From positions 1 through 64,000 of the forward strand of contig JAWLCT010000010.1 in assembly GCA_041687015.1 (NCBI GenBank): DNA of 64,000 nt. The letters run 5' to 3'. Of this stretch, positions 36,885-46,300 are shown piece by piece. The notes below the pieces were generated by a model. The model did not search any database, was not told where the DNA came from, and saw nothing but the letters and a program-made list of their open reading frames with translations. The number at the start of each line of letters is the position of its first letter. The stretch's first letter is position 1. The DNA comes from JALOAT01 sp041687015. Its GTDB lineage: Bacteria > Pseudomonadota > Gammaproteobacteria > Thiohalomonadales > Thiohalomonadaceae. The position numbers and the translations under genes were made by a program.

Positions 36885-39800
36885 ATGAGCTGGGTGAAGC
36901 ACACCATGGGTGCGGCAATCATCGCTGCATCCTCCTTCACGCCCATCGCGTACGGCGACGATACGGAAATTTACCTGGGCAACAACCTCGGTGCGACTAC
37001 CGTGCGGCCCAACATCGTGTTCATTATCGACACGTCGGGCAGTATGGATACCAAGGTCTGGAGTCAGAGCAAGTACGACCCCACGATCACGTACAGTGGA
37101 ACATGTTCGAGCAACAAGATTTACTACAGCACAGGTAAAGCGCCCAGCTGCTCCACCAGTTATTGGTTCAACTCCAGTTCCAATTACTGCAAGGCGTCTC
37201 AATCATCTTTGGCCAAGACCGGAATGTTCCAGGGCCGCATGGCCATGTGGAATCGGCACACTAAGGCCAATCGCCGGAATTGGGATCGTTTTGATAACGA
37301 CTGGAAAGATCACGAGGTGGAGTGTGAAGCCGATTGGGCTGTCCACGGAAAAGCGGACGGCGACGGCAAGACCTACCCCGCAGAAGGCAGCAGTGGCCCT
37401 TGGTCAACCGGTACCAACAAAATCCGCTGGAATCGTACGGGGACCGCATACACCCTATACACCGGCAATTACCTCAACTGGAAACAGACATCAGCGAATG
37501 CATCGCAGACCCGTCTTGAAATCGTCCAGGAGGTGTTCAGCAACATCATGGACAGCACCCAGGACATCAATGTCGCCGTGGTGCGGTTCGCTTATTCCGA
37601 AGGTGGATATTTTGCTACGCCGATGTTGCCCCTTAACGATTCCACGCGGCAGACCCTCAAGGACGTGGTCAATGGCTTCGCACCCAGTGGCATGACACCA
37701 CTGTCTGAAACTCTGTACGAAGTAGCGCGTTTCTACCGCGGGGAAACCCCTGAATACGGAGGTAGTACGAGCCATCCGGATTGTCTTCAGGATGGCTCCT
37801 ACGTCAGCCCCATTGATTATCAATGCCAGAAGAATTTCGTCGTGCTGCTAACGGACGGCGAACCGACCTACGATGACGGCGCGGATACCAAGATCGAATC
37901 GCTGCCCAATTTCCGGACAATCACAGGTTTGGCGCGGTGTAGCGGTAACTGCCTCGATGAACTGGCTCAGTATTTGTACAAGAAGGACCAACGTACTGAT
38001 CTGAACGATACCCAGAACGTCATTACCTACACGGTCGGCTTTGCCACCGATCAGGAGCTGCTCCGCAATGCGGCTACGAAAGGCGGCGGCAAGTACTACA
38101 CCACCGAAGATGCGGCGGGTTTGACCGACGCCTTCACGACCATTCTTACGGAAATACTTGCAGTCAACACGACCTTCACCGCGCCGGCGGTATCGGTGAA
38201 CGCGTTCAATCGCCTCAATCACCGCGATGAGCTGTACTTCGCTCTGTTCCGTCCGTCCAATCGGCCTTCGTGGGACGGCAACATCAAGCGCTACCGGTTG
38301 GGCATTCCCACAGGCGGCGATTCGTTGGAGGTGCTGGACCAGAACGGTACGCCGGCCGTGGATCCGAACACAGGCTTTTTCAAGACGACGTCAAAGAGCT
38401 TCTGGATCCCGGGGGAGGATGATCCCGATGGTGAGGTGGTACGCGAGGGTGGTGCTGCCAGCCGTGTCACCCTGCCGCGCACGGTCTTTACGGACACAGG
38501 CACGGAAAGCCCGTCATTGGTGAGCTTCGACGCCGATTTTGTCACTGCCGAGATGCTGGGCGTCGATACGGATGACATCCGTGATGAAGTCCTTGCCTGG
38601 GCGAGCGGCATCGACATTCTGGACGAAGATGTTGACGGCGAATTGGACGATCCGCTTACCCGGATGGGGGATCCGTTGCACACCGATCCGGTATTGGTCA
38701 CCTATGGCGGTACAGATGACAATCCCGACATCACCTTGTTTGCCACCACAAACGCCGGTTTTCTACATGCCATCGACACCGCAACCGGCGAAGAACAATT
38801 CTCGTATATTCCGAGTGATCTCCTACCGATGTTGAATGAGCTGTACGAAAATGCGCCATCCGACATGCATCCCTACGGCCTGGATGGTCCTTTGGGGGTT
38901 TGGTTCAAAGACATCAATGGCAACGGCACTGTGCAGACGGCCGATGGTGACCGAATCTTCATCTATGCCTCGATGCGGCGCGGGGGCCGTAACATCTATG
39001 CATTGGATGTGACCAATAGGGCGAGCCCTTCCCTCCAATGGGTGATCAAGGGAGGCGAAGGGGATTTCGCCGAGCTTGGCGAAACCTGGTCACGGCCGGT
39101 ATTGACCCGCGTAAAACTCAACGGAGAGACGCGTACCGTGTTGGTCATTGGTGGCGGTTATGATCCGGATCAGGATGCCAATGAAACAGTGGCAGTAGAC
39201 GACACGGGACGCGCCATCTATGTAGTTGACGCCGAAACGGGTCAGCGCCTGTGGTGGGCGGGGCCGGGCGACAGCGATGCCAATTTGAAGCTGAACGACA
39301 TGCAATACAGCATCCCTTCAACGGTACGCGTCATCGATCTTAATGGCGATGGTTATGCCGACCGGTTTTACGTTGGTGATATGGGTGCACTTCTGTGGCG
39401 GTTCGATGTCAGCATCGAAAACACAGGAGCAGGCAATTTTGCCACCGGGGGAGTGATCGCAGCGCTCGGTGGTGATGATGCTGCGGGCAACCGGCGGTTT
39501 TACTATCCGCCCGATGTGTCCATGACCCCAAGCAGGATGTTCCTCAATATCGCCATTGGCTCCGGCTATCGGGCCCACCCCCTTGACACGGACATCCACG
39601 ACAGTTTCTTCGTGGTGCGTGACAAGAACGTATTCTCTCCCCCCATTGATGCTGATGGCGACGTGAGCTACTCAAAAGTCGATGTGAGCGATCTATACAA
39701 CGCCACGAACAATCTGTTGGGCGAGGGAACGGTCGCTCATGAGGCCACCGACGAAGAACGAGAAGAGGCGAAGGCGGCTCTCGATGTCGCTTCCGGCCTT

Positions 39801-40187
39801 TATGTGGAACTCAATCGTCTCGACGGCGGTTGGGAAGGAGAAAAAGTGCTGGCAGAATCGATCACCATTGCGGGTCAGGTTATTTTCACCACCTTCACAC
39901 CGGTGGCCGCCGATTCCGCCGCCTGTGCGCCCAGCCAGGGCACGGCAAAGACGTATATCATGAATGTCCTCGATGCCACGCCGGCGGGAGAGCATGACGG
40001 TATCGAGGGATTGACGCGTGAAGACCGTCACGTGTTCATGGTTCGAGGCGGTATCCCGCCGCGTCCGACCCCGATCTGCACCACTGAAGGTTGCACGGTT
40101 CTGATTGGTACCGAGACTCCGGAGCTTAACGATAACCCAACACGGAATCCTATCAAGACACGGTGGTGGCGGGGGACGCTGCAATGA
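36885..40187 (+). CDS. pilY1: Type IV pilus tip adhesin/assembly factor PilY1
   Basis: The product has 1100 residues from the ATG at 36885, chosen because GAGGAG lies 6-8 bases before it; an ATG five codons upstream is less well served. A signal peptide ends near AYGDD. An N-terminal von Willebrand factor A domain carries the MIDAS start DTSGSMD and TDGEP. The C-terminal half is a PQQ-like beta-propeller with calcium-type loops (DINGNGTVQTADGD, DLNGDGYADR). PilY1 controls pilus extension and adhesion. The stop overlaps pilE as ATGA. Confidence 0.95.
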   Translation: MSWVKHTMGAAIIAASSFTPIAYGDDTEIYLGNNLGATTVRPNIVFIIDTSGSMDTKVWSQSKYDPTITYSGTCSSNKIYYSTGKAPSCSTSYWFNSSSNYCKASQSSLAKTGMFQGRMAMWNRHTKANRRNWDRFDNDWKDHEVECEADWAVHGKADGDGKTYPAEGSSGPWSTGTNKIRWNRTGTAYTLYTGNYLNWKQTSANASQTRLEIVQEVFSNIMDSTQDINVAVVRFAYSEGGYFATPMLPLNDSTRQTLKDVVNGFAPSGMTPLSETLYEVARFYRGETPEYGGSTSHPDCLQDGSYVSPIDYQCQKNFVVLLTDGEPTYDDGADTKIESLPNFRTITGLARCSGNCLDELAQYLYKKDQRTDLNDTQNVITYTVGFATDQELLRNAATKGGGKYYTTEDAAGLTDAFTTILTEILAVNTTFTAPAVSVNAFNRLNHRDELYFALFRPSNRPSWDGNIKRYRLGIPTGGDSLEVLDQNGTPAVDPNTGFFKTTSKSFWIPGEDDPDGEVVREGGAASRVTLPRTVFTDTGTESPSLVSFDADFVTAEMLGVDTDDIRDEVLAWASGIDILDEDVDGELDDPLTRMGDPLHTDPVLVTYGGTDDNPDITLFATTNAGFLHAIDTATGEEQFSYIPSDLLPMLNELYENAPSDMHPYGLDGPLGVWFKDINGNGTVQTADGDRIFIYASMRRGGRNIYALDVTNRASPSLQWVIKGGEGDFAELGETWSRPVLTRVKLNGETRTVLVIGGGYDPDQDANETVAVDDTGRAIYVVDAETGQRLWWAGPGDSDANLKLNDMQYSIPSTVRVIDLNGDGYADRFYVGDMGALLWRFDVSIENTGAGNFATGGVIAALGGDDAAGNRRFYYPPDVSMTPSRMFLNIAIGSGYRAHPLDTDIHDSFFVVRDKNVFSPPIDADGDVSYSKVDVSDLYNATNNLLGEGTVAHEATDEEREEAKAALDVASGLYVELNRLDGGWEGEKVLAESITIAGQVIFTTFTPVAADSAACAPSQGTAKTYIMNVLDATPAGEHDGIEGLTREDRHVFMVRGGIPPRPTPICTTEGCTVLIGTETPELNDNPTRNPIKTRWWRGTLQ

Positions 40188-40585
40188 AACGGGTTAATGG
40201 CTTCACCCTTATTGAGTTGATGATTGTCGTAGCTATCATCGGCATCATCTCGGCAATCGCGTATCCGAGCTATGTTGACTATGTGAAAACGACGCGCAGA
40301 GCGGAGGCCCGAACAGCGCTGCTAGGTTTTGCCAATGGGATGGAGCGTTGGTACACACAGAATCTGACTTATGCAACAGCGCTGGATGGCTCAGGGAACC
40401 CTCAGCCTGGTGTCTATGCCAGCCAAGTACCCGCGACCGGCACGGCTTACTACACGCTTACCGGTGTGGCCGCTGCAAATACCTACACGCTGACTGCGAC
40501 CCCTACCGGCATCATGGCCGGCGATGACTGCGGTAACCTGACGATTAACCAGGCAGGGGTCCGGACCCCTGCCGGGTGCTGGTAG
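40184..40585 (+). CDS. pilE: PilE-type minor pilin
   Basis: The product has 133 residues. Prepilin motif VNG/FTLIELMIVVAIIGIISAIAYPSY, with two C-terminal cysteines (DDCGNL and the penultimate residue) for the D-loop disulfide. In minor-pilin operons this place is taken by the PilE minor pilin. It is the last gene of the operon; its stop codon abuts the stop codon of the convergent ispH gene with no space. Confidence 0.93.
   Translation: MKRVNGFTLIELMIVVAIIGIISAIAYPSYVDYVKTTRRAEARTALLGFANGMERWYTQNLTYATALDGSGNPQPGVYASQVPATGTAYYTLTGVAAANTYTLTATPTGIMAGDDCGNLTINQAGVRTPAGCW
40552..40573. repeat. 22-bp perfect palindrome at the end of pilE
   Basis: GGCAGGGGTCC followed directly by its complement GGACCCCTGCC, inside the last codons of pilE. 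It would fold in pilE mRNA and may serve as part of transcript termination, since there is no intergenic space. Confidence 0.6.
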
Positions 40586-41518
40586 TCACTCCTTCTGCAA
40601 CGCCTTGGGCAAAGGGAACACCACCTGTTCCCTTTGCCCTTCGTTTTCCCCGGGGCCGCTCGCGCCCAGCATCTTCAGACGTTCGATCACGTCCTGCACA
40701 AGCACTTCCGGGGCGGATGCACCGGCTGTGATGCCGATGCGCGACTTGCCGGCAAGCCACTGCGGGTCGATTTGGCGGGCATTGTCGATGAGGTAAGCCG
40801 GGGTGCCGAGGCGCTCAGCCACTTCACGCAGGCGGTTGGAATTGGAGCTGTTGGGCGATCCCACGACAAACACCAGGTCGCAATGGGCCGCCAGTTCCTT
40901 GACCGCATCCTGGCGATTCTGGGTGGCGTAACAGATGTCATCTTTCTTCGGTCCCTGAATATCCGGGAAGCGCGCTTTCAGTGCTTCCACGACGCGCGCC
41001 GCATCGTCCATCGACAAGGTCGTCTGGGTTACGTAAGCGAGATTGCCGGCGTCCTGCACCCTCAATGCCGCCACGTCCTCCGGGTTTTCGACCAGGTAAA
41101 TGCCGGGGCCGTCCTGATAGCGGCCCAGGGTGCCCTCCACTTCCGGATGGCCGGCGTGCCCGATGAGGATCACTTCGCGACCGGCACGGGCCTGCCGGAT
41201 CACCTCCAGGTGCACCTTGGTCACCAGCGGGCAGGTCGCGTCGAACACGCGCAGCCCACGCGCAGTGGCTTCGGCCTGCACCGCTTGGGACACGCCGTGG
41301 GCACTGAAAATCACGGTGCCGTCTTCGGGTACCTGATCCAGCTCATCCACGAACACCGCACCTTTCTCGCGCAGGCGGTCCACGACATATTTGTTGTGCA
41401 CGACTTCATGGCGCACATAGATGGGCGCACCCAGCAGTTCGATGGCACGGTCAACGATTTCGATGGCACGGTCAACGCCCGCACAAAAACCTCGGGGGTT
41501 GGCGAGAAGAATTTGCAT
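40586..41518 (-). CDS. ispH: 4-hydroxy-3-methylbut-2-enyl diphosphate reductase
   Basis: The product has 310 residues and follows E. coli IspH closely. The three iron-sulfur cysteines sit in GFCAGVD, DATCPLV and DICYAT, and TAGASAP is present. It makes IPP and DMAPP, the last step of the MEP pathway. The ATG at 41518 gives the same N terminus as E. coli (MQILLANPRGF); a GTG at 41524 overlaps the fkpB stop and could also be used. Last gene of the murJ-ispH series. Confidence 0.97.
   Translation of the reverse strand: MQILLANPRGFCAGVDRAIEIVDRAIELLGAPIYVRHEVVHNKYVVDRLREKGAVFVDELDQVPEDGTVIFSAHGVSQAVQAEATARGLRVFDATCPLVTKVHLEVIRQARAGREVILIGHAGHPEVEGTLGRYQDGPGIYLVENPEDVAALRVQDAGNLAYVTQTTLSMDDAARVVEALKARFPDIQGPKKDDICYATQNRQDAVKELAAHCDLVFVVGSPNSSNSNRLREVAERLGTPAYLIDNARQIDPQWLAGKSRIGITAGASAPEVLVQDVIERLKMLGASGPGENEGQREQVVFPLPKALQKE
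40607..40639. terminator. Hairpin inside the 3' end of ispH, possible two-way terminator
   Basis: GGGCAAAGGGAACA (40607-40620) pairs perfectly with TGTTCCCTTTGCCC (40626-40639) across a 5-base loop. It lies within the last ispH codons, just beyond the pilE stop, and is followed on the plus strand by a T-rich run (TTCGTTTTCCC). It probably ends the pilin transcript. Confidence 0.6.
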
Positions 41519-41520
41519 GC

Positions 41521-41961
41521 TCACTCCGGGACGTTGACGTCGAGGATTTCAACATAGAACTGCAGCGGCAGACCGGCCAGTGGGTGATTGAAATCCACTT
41601 CGACCGAGTCGGCATTCAGCGACGTCACCGCGCCGGCAATTTCGTCACCGTTGGGCAAAGCAAAGCTCACCAAGCTGCCTTCGGCCAGGTCCAAATCGCC
41701 AAAGTCACTGCGTGGTAGCGCGTGCACATTGTCCTCGTCGCGCAGGCCGAAGGCGTCGCCGGGGCCAAGCAGAATGCACTCTCGCTGGCCCGCGTGCATT
41801 CCGAGCAACACCTCTTCGAGACTGGGTGACAGCGTGCCATCACCCAGCACGAACTCGATGGGTTCGTCTTCGGAGGTGGAATCGATAGCGGTGCCGTCCG
41901 CGTGGGACAGCGTGTAGTGCAGACGTACCCGTGCGCCGGCGCCGATGGCAGATGAAGTCAT
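41521..41961 (-). CDS. fkpB: FKBP-type peptidyl-prolyl isomerase (FkpB/SlpA)
   Basis: The product has 146 residues. It begins MTSSAIGAGARVRLHYTLS and contains the FKBP fold with an inserted IF/chaperone region typical of SlpA (GPGDAFGLRDEDNVHALPRS). It speeds proline isomerisation in the cytoplasm. The start overlaps the lspA stop as ATGA, and the usual lspA-fkpB-ispH order is kept. Confidence 0.94.
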   Translation of the reverse strand: MTSSAIGAGARVRLHYTLSHADGTAIDSTSEDEPIEFVLGDGTLSPSLEEVLLGMHAGQRECILLGPGDAFGLRDEDNVHALPRSDFGDLDLAEGSLVSFALPNGDEIAGAVTSLNADSVEVDFNHPLAGLPLQFYVEILDVNVPE

Positions 41962-42422
41962 GGTTGTTCCCGGTGAGGCCGGAAGGCATCGATGAGCAGC
42001 ATCACCGCGCCGACAGTGATGGCAGAATCCGCCACGTTGAAGGCCGGCCAGTGCCAGCGGCCTGCGTACAGGTCGATGAAGTCGACCACGTAGCCAAGCA
42101 TGAAACGGTCCCACAGGTTGCCAATGGCGCCGCCGATCACCAGGGCAACGGCAATGGACAGCCAGCGCTGAGCGGGTGAAAGGCGTTTGAGCCACAGCAC
42201 CAGCATGACGCTGACCGCTACAGCGATAGCCGCGAAGAACCAGCGCTGCCAACCGTCTTCATCACTGAGAAAACTGAACGCGGCGCCGGTGTTATGCATC
42301 AGCGTCAGGTTGACGCCGGGCAGCACGGGCACCGCCTCGTACAGCCGCAACAGATTGCTGGCCAGCGCCTTGGTCAGTTGGTCGACCAGGACCACGACAG
42401 CGGAAAGCCACAGCCAGCGCAT
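41958..42422 (-). CDS. lspA: Lipoprotein signal peptidase (signal peptidase II)
   Basis: The product has 154 residues with four membrane helices. The two catalytic aspartates are in GNLWDR and FNVADSA. It removes signal peptides from prolipoproteins such as the one at 30771. It lies 12 bp after ileS. Confidence 0.96.
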   Translation of the reverse strand: MRWLWLSAVVVLVDQLTKALASNLLRLYEAVPVLPGVNLTLMHNTGAAFSFLSDEDGWQRWFFAAIAVAVSVMLVLWLKRLSPAQRWLSIAVALVIGGAIGNLWDRFMLGYVVDFIDLYAGRWHWPAFNVADSAITVGAVMLLIDAFRPHREQP

Positions 42423-42434
42423 CGTGCGACCCCG

Positions 42435-45281
42435 TCAGGCGAAGCGGCGTGCTTCGCCGCTGCCTTCCACGTTTTCCACACAGCGGCCACAGATGTGCGG
42501 GTGATCCGGATGTACGCCCACGTCCTCACGGTGATGCCAGCAGCGCGCGCACTTCGGGTGCCCAGATGGTCGCACCTGCACCCAGATTTCGTCCTTGTTG
42601 GCCAGCGTGAAATGCGCCGCGTCCTGAGGCGGCGTGGTAACCAGGCGCACATTGGCATAGGAGGTGATGAGCGCGAAACGCAGTTCGTCACCGAGGCGCG
42701 CCAGCGTGTCATGGATTTCGCGGCCGGCGTGGATGTCGACTTCTGCATCCAGGGAGGCGCCGATACCGCCGGCGACGCGCAGGCGTTCGAGCTCTGTGTT
42801 TACCGCATCGCGCACTTCGAGGATCTGCGCCCAATAGTCGAGGCCCATGCCCTGGTCATCGCCCAGCGCCGGAAATTCATGCCAGGTGGCCAAAAACACG
42901 GATTCGCCGCGTTGACCTGGCAGGTGGCTCCAGATCTCCTCGGCGGTGAAGCTGAGGATGGGCGCGATCCAGCGCGCGAAGGCCTCGGCGATGTGATAGA
43001 GCGCCGTCTGCGTGGAGCGGCGCGGCAGGCTGTCGGCCTTGGCGGTGTACTGGCGATCCTTGATTACGTCCAGATAGAAGGCGCCCATGTCCACCGCGCA
43101 GAAGTTGTGCACTTTCTGGAACACCTGGTGGAACTCGTAGGCGTCGTAGCTGGCTTCCAATTCGTCCTGCAACTGCTGTGCACGCGCCACCGCCCAGCGG
43201 TCCAGGGCGACCATGTCCTGCGGCGCCACCGTATGCCGGCCGGGCTCGAAACCCTTCAGATTCGCGAGCAGGAAACGGGCCGTGTTGCGGATGCGGCGAT
43301 AGGCGTCGGCGATCCGCTTCATGAACTCGTCGGAGTAGGTCATTTCGCCACGGTAATCCGTGGCGGCGATCCAAAGGCGCAGGATGTCGGCACCGAGTGT
43401 CCCGGCCACTTTCTGCGGCTCCACGCCATTGCCGCGGGATTTGGACATTTTGTGTCCCTTGGCGTCCACGGTGAAGCCGTGGGTGAGCACCTGCTTGTAG
43501 GGCGCTACATTGCGCATGGCCACGGAGGTGAGCAGCGAGGACTGGAACCAGCCACGGTGCTGGTCCGAACCTTCCAGGTACAGATCGGCCGCGGGGAAGT
43601 CCGTCATCCCTTCACGGCTTTCGAGCACGGCGTAATGGGTGACACCCGAGTCGAACCACACGTCCAGGGTGTCGCGCACCTTGTCGTAGTTCTCCGCATC
43701 GGCGCCGAGCAGTTCGGCCGGCGCCAGTTCAAACCAGGCGTCGATGCCCTGCTGCTCGATGCGCTTGGCCACCTCCTCGACGAGGCGCGGCGTCTCGGGA
43801 TGCAGGTCGCCGGTCTGCTTGTGCACGAACAGGGCGATGGGCACGCCCCAGGTGCGCTGACGCGAGATGCACCAGTCCGGGCGGTTCTGCACCATGGCTT
43901 CGATGCGCGCCTGGCCCCACTCGGGCACCCAGCGTGTTTTGGCAATCGACCCGAGCGCATCCGCACGCAACCGGTTCTGTTCCATGCTGATGAACCACTG
44001 CGGCGTGGCGCGGAAGATGATGGGGGTCTTGTGGCGCCAGCAATGCGGATAGCTGTGGCGCAGGTTTTCCGCGTGCACCAGAGCGCCGTGGGCCTTGAGC
44101 ACCTCCATCACCGCGCCGTTGGCCTTCAGCACGTGCTGGCCCGCGAACAGTTCGGTGTCCGGCAGGAACTTGCCGTCACCGCCCACCGGGTTGTCGACCT
44201 TGAGGCCATAGCGCATGCCCACCACGTAGTCTTCCTGGCCGTGGCCGGGTGCCGTATGCACCGCGCCGGTGCCCGCCTCGAGGGTGACGTGCTCGCCCAG
44301 GATCACGGGAACTTCGCGGTTGTAGAACGGATGCTTGAGCTTCACGCCTTCGAGGTCGCTGCCGCGGCAGTAAGCCACCACGCGGTAGTTTTCGACGCCC
44401 CAGCGCAGCATCACATCTTTGAGCAGCGCGTCCGCAACCACCAGACGTTCCGGCTCGTGGCCGTCAACGCCATCGGTCTGCACCACCACGTATTCCAGCT
44501 CGGCATTGAGGGCCACGGCCTGGTTGGCGGGCAGCGTCCACGGCGTCGTGGTCCAGATGATCACGGAAATCGGGCCCTGCCCCTCGTGCTGCTCCACGTG
44601 ATGGCAGCGTTCAATGAAGGCCACGTCGTCGAGTACCTCGAAACGTACATCGATGGCAGGCGAGGTCTTGTCCTCGTACTCCACTTCCGCTTCCGCGAGT
44701 GCCGAGCCGCAGTCGGTGCACCAGTGCACGGGCTTGTAGCCCTTTTGCACGTGGCCACGCTCCACGATGCGCCCGAGGGCACGCACGATGTCCGCCTCGA
44801 AGCGGAAATCCATGGTGAGATACGGGTGTTCCCAGTCGCCGATCACCCCCAGGCGTTTGAAGCCCTCGCGCTGCAAGGAAACCTGGCCCGCCGCGTAGTC
44901 ACGGCAGGCCTGGCGGAAGGTCTTGGGGTCCACCTGGGTGCCGGCCTTGCCGATGCGCTTCTCCACCTGCAGTTCGATGGGCAGGCCATGGCAGTCCCAG
45001 CCGGGAACATACGGCGCATCGAAGCCGCTCAAGGTTTTGGCCTTGACGATGATGTCCTTGAGCACCTTGTTCACGGCGTGACCCAGGTGGATCTCGCCGT
45101 TGGCATAGGGAGGGCCGTCGTGCAGCACGAAACGCGGGCGCCCCTGACCGGCGGCACGCAGCCGACCGTACAGGTCCATGTCAGCCCAGCGCTTCAGCCT
45201 TTCCGGTTCCCGCTGCGGCAGGTTGCCGCGCATGGGGAAGGCCGTCTCGGGCAGGTTGAGGGTTTCTTTATAGTCCTTCAC
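42435..45281 (-). CDS. ileS: Isoleucyl-tRNA synthetase
   Basis: The product has 948 residues (E. coli 938). The class I signatures are HLGH at 65-68 and KMSKSRGN near residue 605, and an editing domain lies between. A C-terminal zinc module shows CARCWHHRED and CGRCVENV. It charges tRNA-Ile and edits valine. It starts 33 bp after ribF. Confidence 0.98.
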   Translation of the reverse strand: MKDYKETLNLPETAFPMRGNLPQREPERLKRWADMDLYGRLRAAGQGRPRFVLHDGPPYANGEIHLGHAVNKVLKDIIVKAKTLSGFDAPYVPGWDCHGLPIELQVEKRIGKAGTQVDPKTFRQACRDYAAGQVSLQREGFKRLGVIGDWEHPYLTMDFRFEADIVRALGRIVERGHVQKGYKPVHWCTDCGSALAEAEVEYEDKTSPAIDVRFEVLDDVAFIERCHHVEQHEGQGPISVIIWTTTPWTLPANQAVALNAELEYVVVQTDGVDGHEPERLVVADALLKDVMLRWGVENYRVVAYCRGSDLEGVKLKHPFYNREVPVILGEHVTLEAGTGAVHTAPGHGQEDYVVGMRYGLKVDNPVGGDGKFLPDTELFAGQHVLKANGAVMEVLKAHGALVHAENLRHSYPHCWRHKTPIIFRATPQWFISMEQNRLRADALGSIAKTRWVPEWGQARIEAMVQNRPDWCISRQRTWGVPIALFVHKQTGDLHPETPRLVEEVAKRIEQQGIDAWFELAPAELLGADAENYDKVRDTLDVWFDSGVTHYAVLESREGMTDFPAADLYLEGSDQHRGWFQSSLLTSVAMRNVAPYKQVLTHGFTVDAKGHKMSKSRGNGVEPQKVAGTLGADILRLWIAATDYRGEMTYSDEFMKRIADAYRRIRNTARFLLANLKGFEPGRHTVAPQDMVALDRWAVARAQQLQDELEASYDAYEFHQVFQKVHNFCAVDMGAFYLDVIKDRQYTAKADSLPRRSTQTALYHIAEAFARWIAPILSFTAEEIWSHLPGQRGESVFLATWHEFPALGDDQGMGLDYWAQILEVRDAVNTELERLRVAGGIGASLDAEVDIHAGREIHDTLARLGDELRFALITSYANVRLVTTPPQDAAHFTLANKDEIWVQVRPSGHPKCARCWHHREDVGVHPDHPHICGRCVENVEGSGEARRFA

Positions 45282-45314
45282 GGGTGCCTCTCTGCAAAAA
45301 AGTCGTAGGCGCGC

Positions 45315-46250
45315 TCAACGGGCGGATGCGGCGAACCAGTCCCGCGCGGCACGGGCATCCAGCTCGATCTGACGCTTGAGCGCGTCCAGGGATTCGAACC
45401 GCTGCTCGGGGCGCAACTTGTGCAGGAATTCGATCTCTACCTGACGACCATAGATGTCCTGCGCAAAATCAAACAAATGTACTTCCAGCAAGGCGCGCGA
45501 TCCGTCCACCGTGGGGCGCACGCCGACGTTGGCGACGCCGGGCCACGGCTGCTCGGCAATACCATGCATCTGCACCACGAACACGCCCTCCAGCGGCACA
45601 TTCCTGCGATGCAAGTGGATGTTGGCGGTCGGGAAACCGATGGACCGGCCGCGCTTGTCGCCGTGGGCGACACGCCCACACACATGGTATGGCCAGCCGA
45701 GGAAGCGCGTGGCTTTCTCCAGATCGCCGCGGCCCAGCGCCTCGCGCACGGCGGTGCTGCTCACGCGCTCGCCGTCCAGGGAGAAACTGCCCATTTGCTC
45801 CACGGTGAAGCCGTAGCGCTCGCCTGCGGCCTCGAGCCGCGCAAAATCGCCGCCACGGGTTGCGCCATAGCGGAAATCATCGCCCACCAGGACGTAGCGG
45901 GCACCGAGCGCCTCCACCAGCACCTGCTGCTCGAACGCCTGGGCAGAGAGCGCCGCGAAGCGCGCATCGAAACGCGCACAGATCACCCGGTCGAGTCCGA
46001 GCCCGGCGAACAGTTCGAGTTTTTCGCGCAGTCGCGTCAGGCGGGCGGGAGCCCGCTCCGGGGCGAAATACTCGAACGGCTGGGGCTCGAAAATAAGCAC
46101 CGTCGCAGGCAATTCGAGTGCACGCGCGCGCTCCGTGAGCCGCGCAAGCATTTCGCGGTGGCCGCGGTGCACACCATCGAAGTTGCCAATGGTGAGTGCG
46201 CAGCCACGCTGGTGAGGCCGGAGATTGTGCAGCCCGCGGATGAGTTCCAT
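45315..46250 (-). CDS. ribF: Bifunctional riboflavin kinase/FAD synthetase
   Basis: The product has 311 residues (E. coli 313). The N-terminal FAD synthetase domain shows GNFDGVHRGH and the kinase domain shows GFPTANI. The ATG at 46250 gives MELIRGLHNL, matching E. coli; an ATG at 46268 is the alternative. It makes FMN and FAD. It lies 50 bp after murJ in the conserved murJ-ribF-ileS-lspA order. Confidence 0.97.
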   Translation of the reverse strand: MELIRGLHNLRPHQRGCALTIGNFDGVHRGHREMLARLTERARALELPATVLIFEPQPFEYFAPERAPARLTRLREKLELFAGLGLDRVICARFDARFAALSAQAFEQQVLVEALGARYVLVGDDFRYGATRGGDFARLEAAGERYGFTVEQMGSFSLDGERVSSTAVREALGRGDLEKATRFLGWPYHVCGRVAHGDKRGRSIGFPTANIHLHRRNVPLEGVFVVQMHGIAEQPWPGVANVGVRPTVDGSRALLEVHLFDFAQDIYGRQVEIEFLHKLRPEQRFESLDALKRQIELDARAARDWFAASAR

Positions 46251-46300
46251 CGAAGAGTCTGACGGCAAAGTGGTTGATTATAAGCCACCGACCGGCCTTG

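Noticed and set aside
42294..45308. A 1004-codon plus-strand frame opposite ileS, and similar long frames opposite obgE, cas7e and the symporter
   Set aside because: GC-rich third positions create antisense open frames; the ileS, obgE, cas7e and symporter products match known families and the antisense ones do not.
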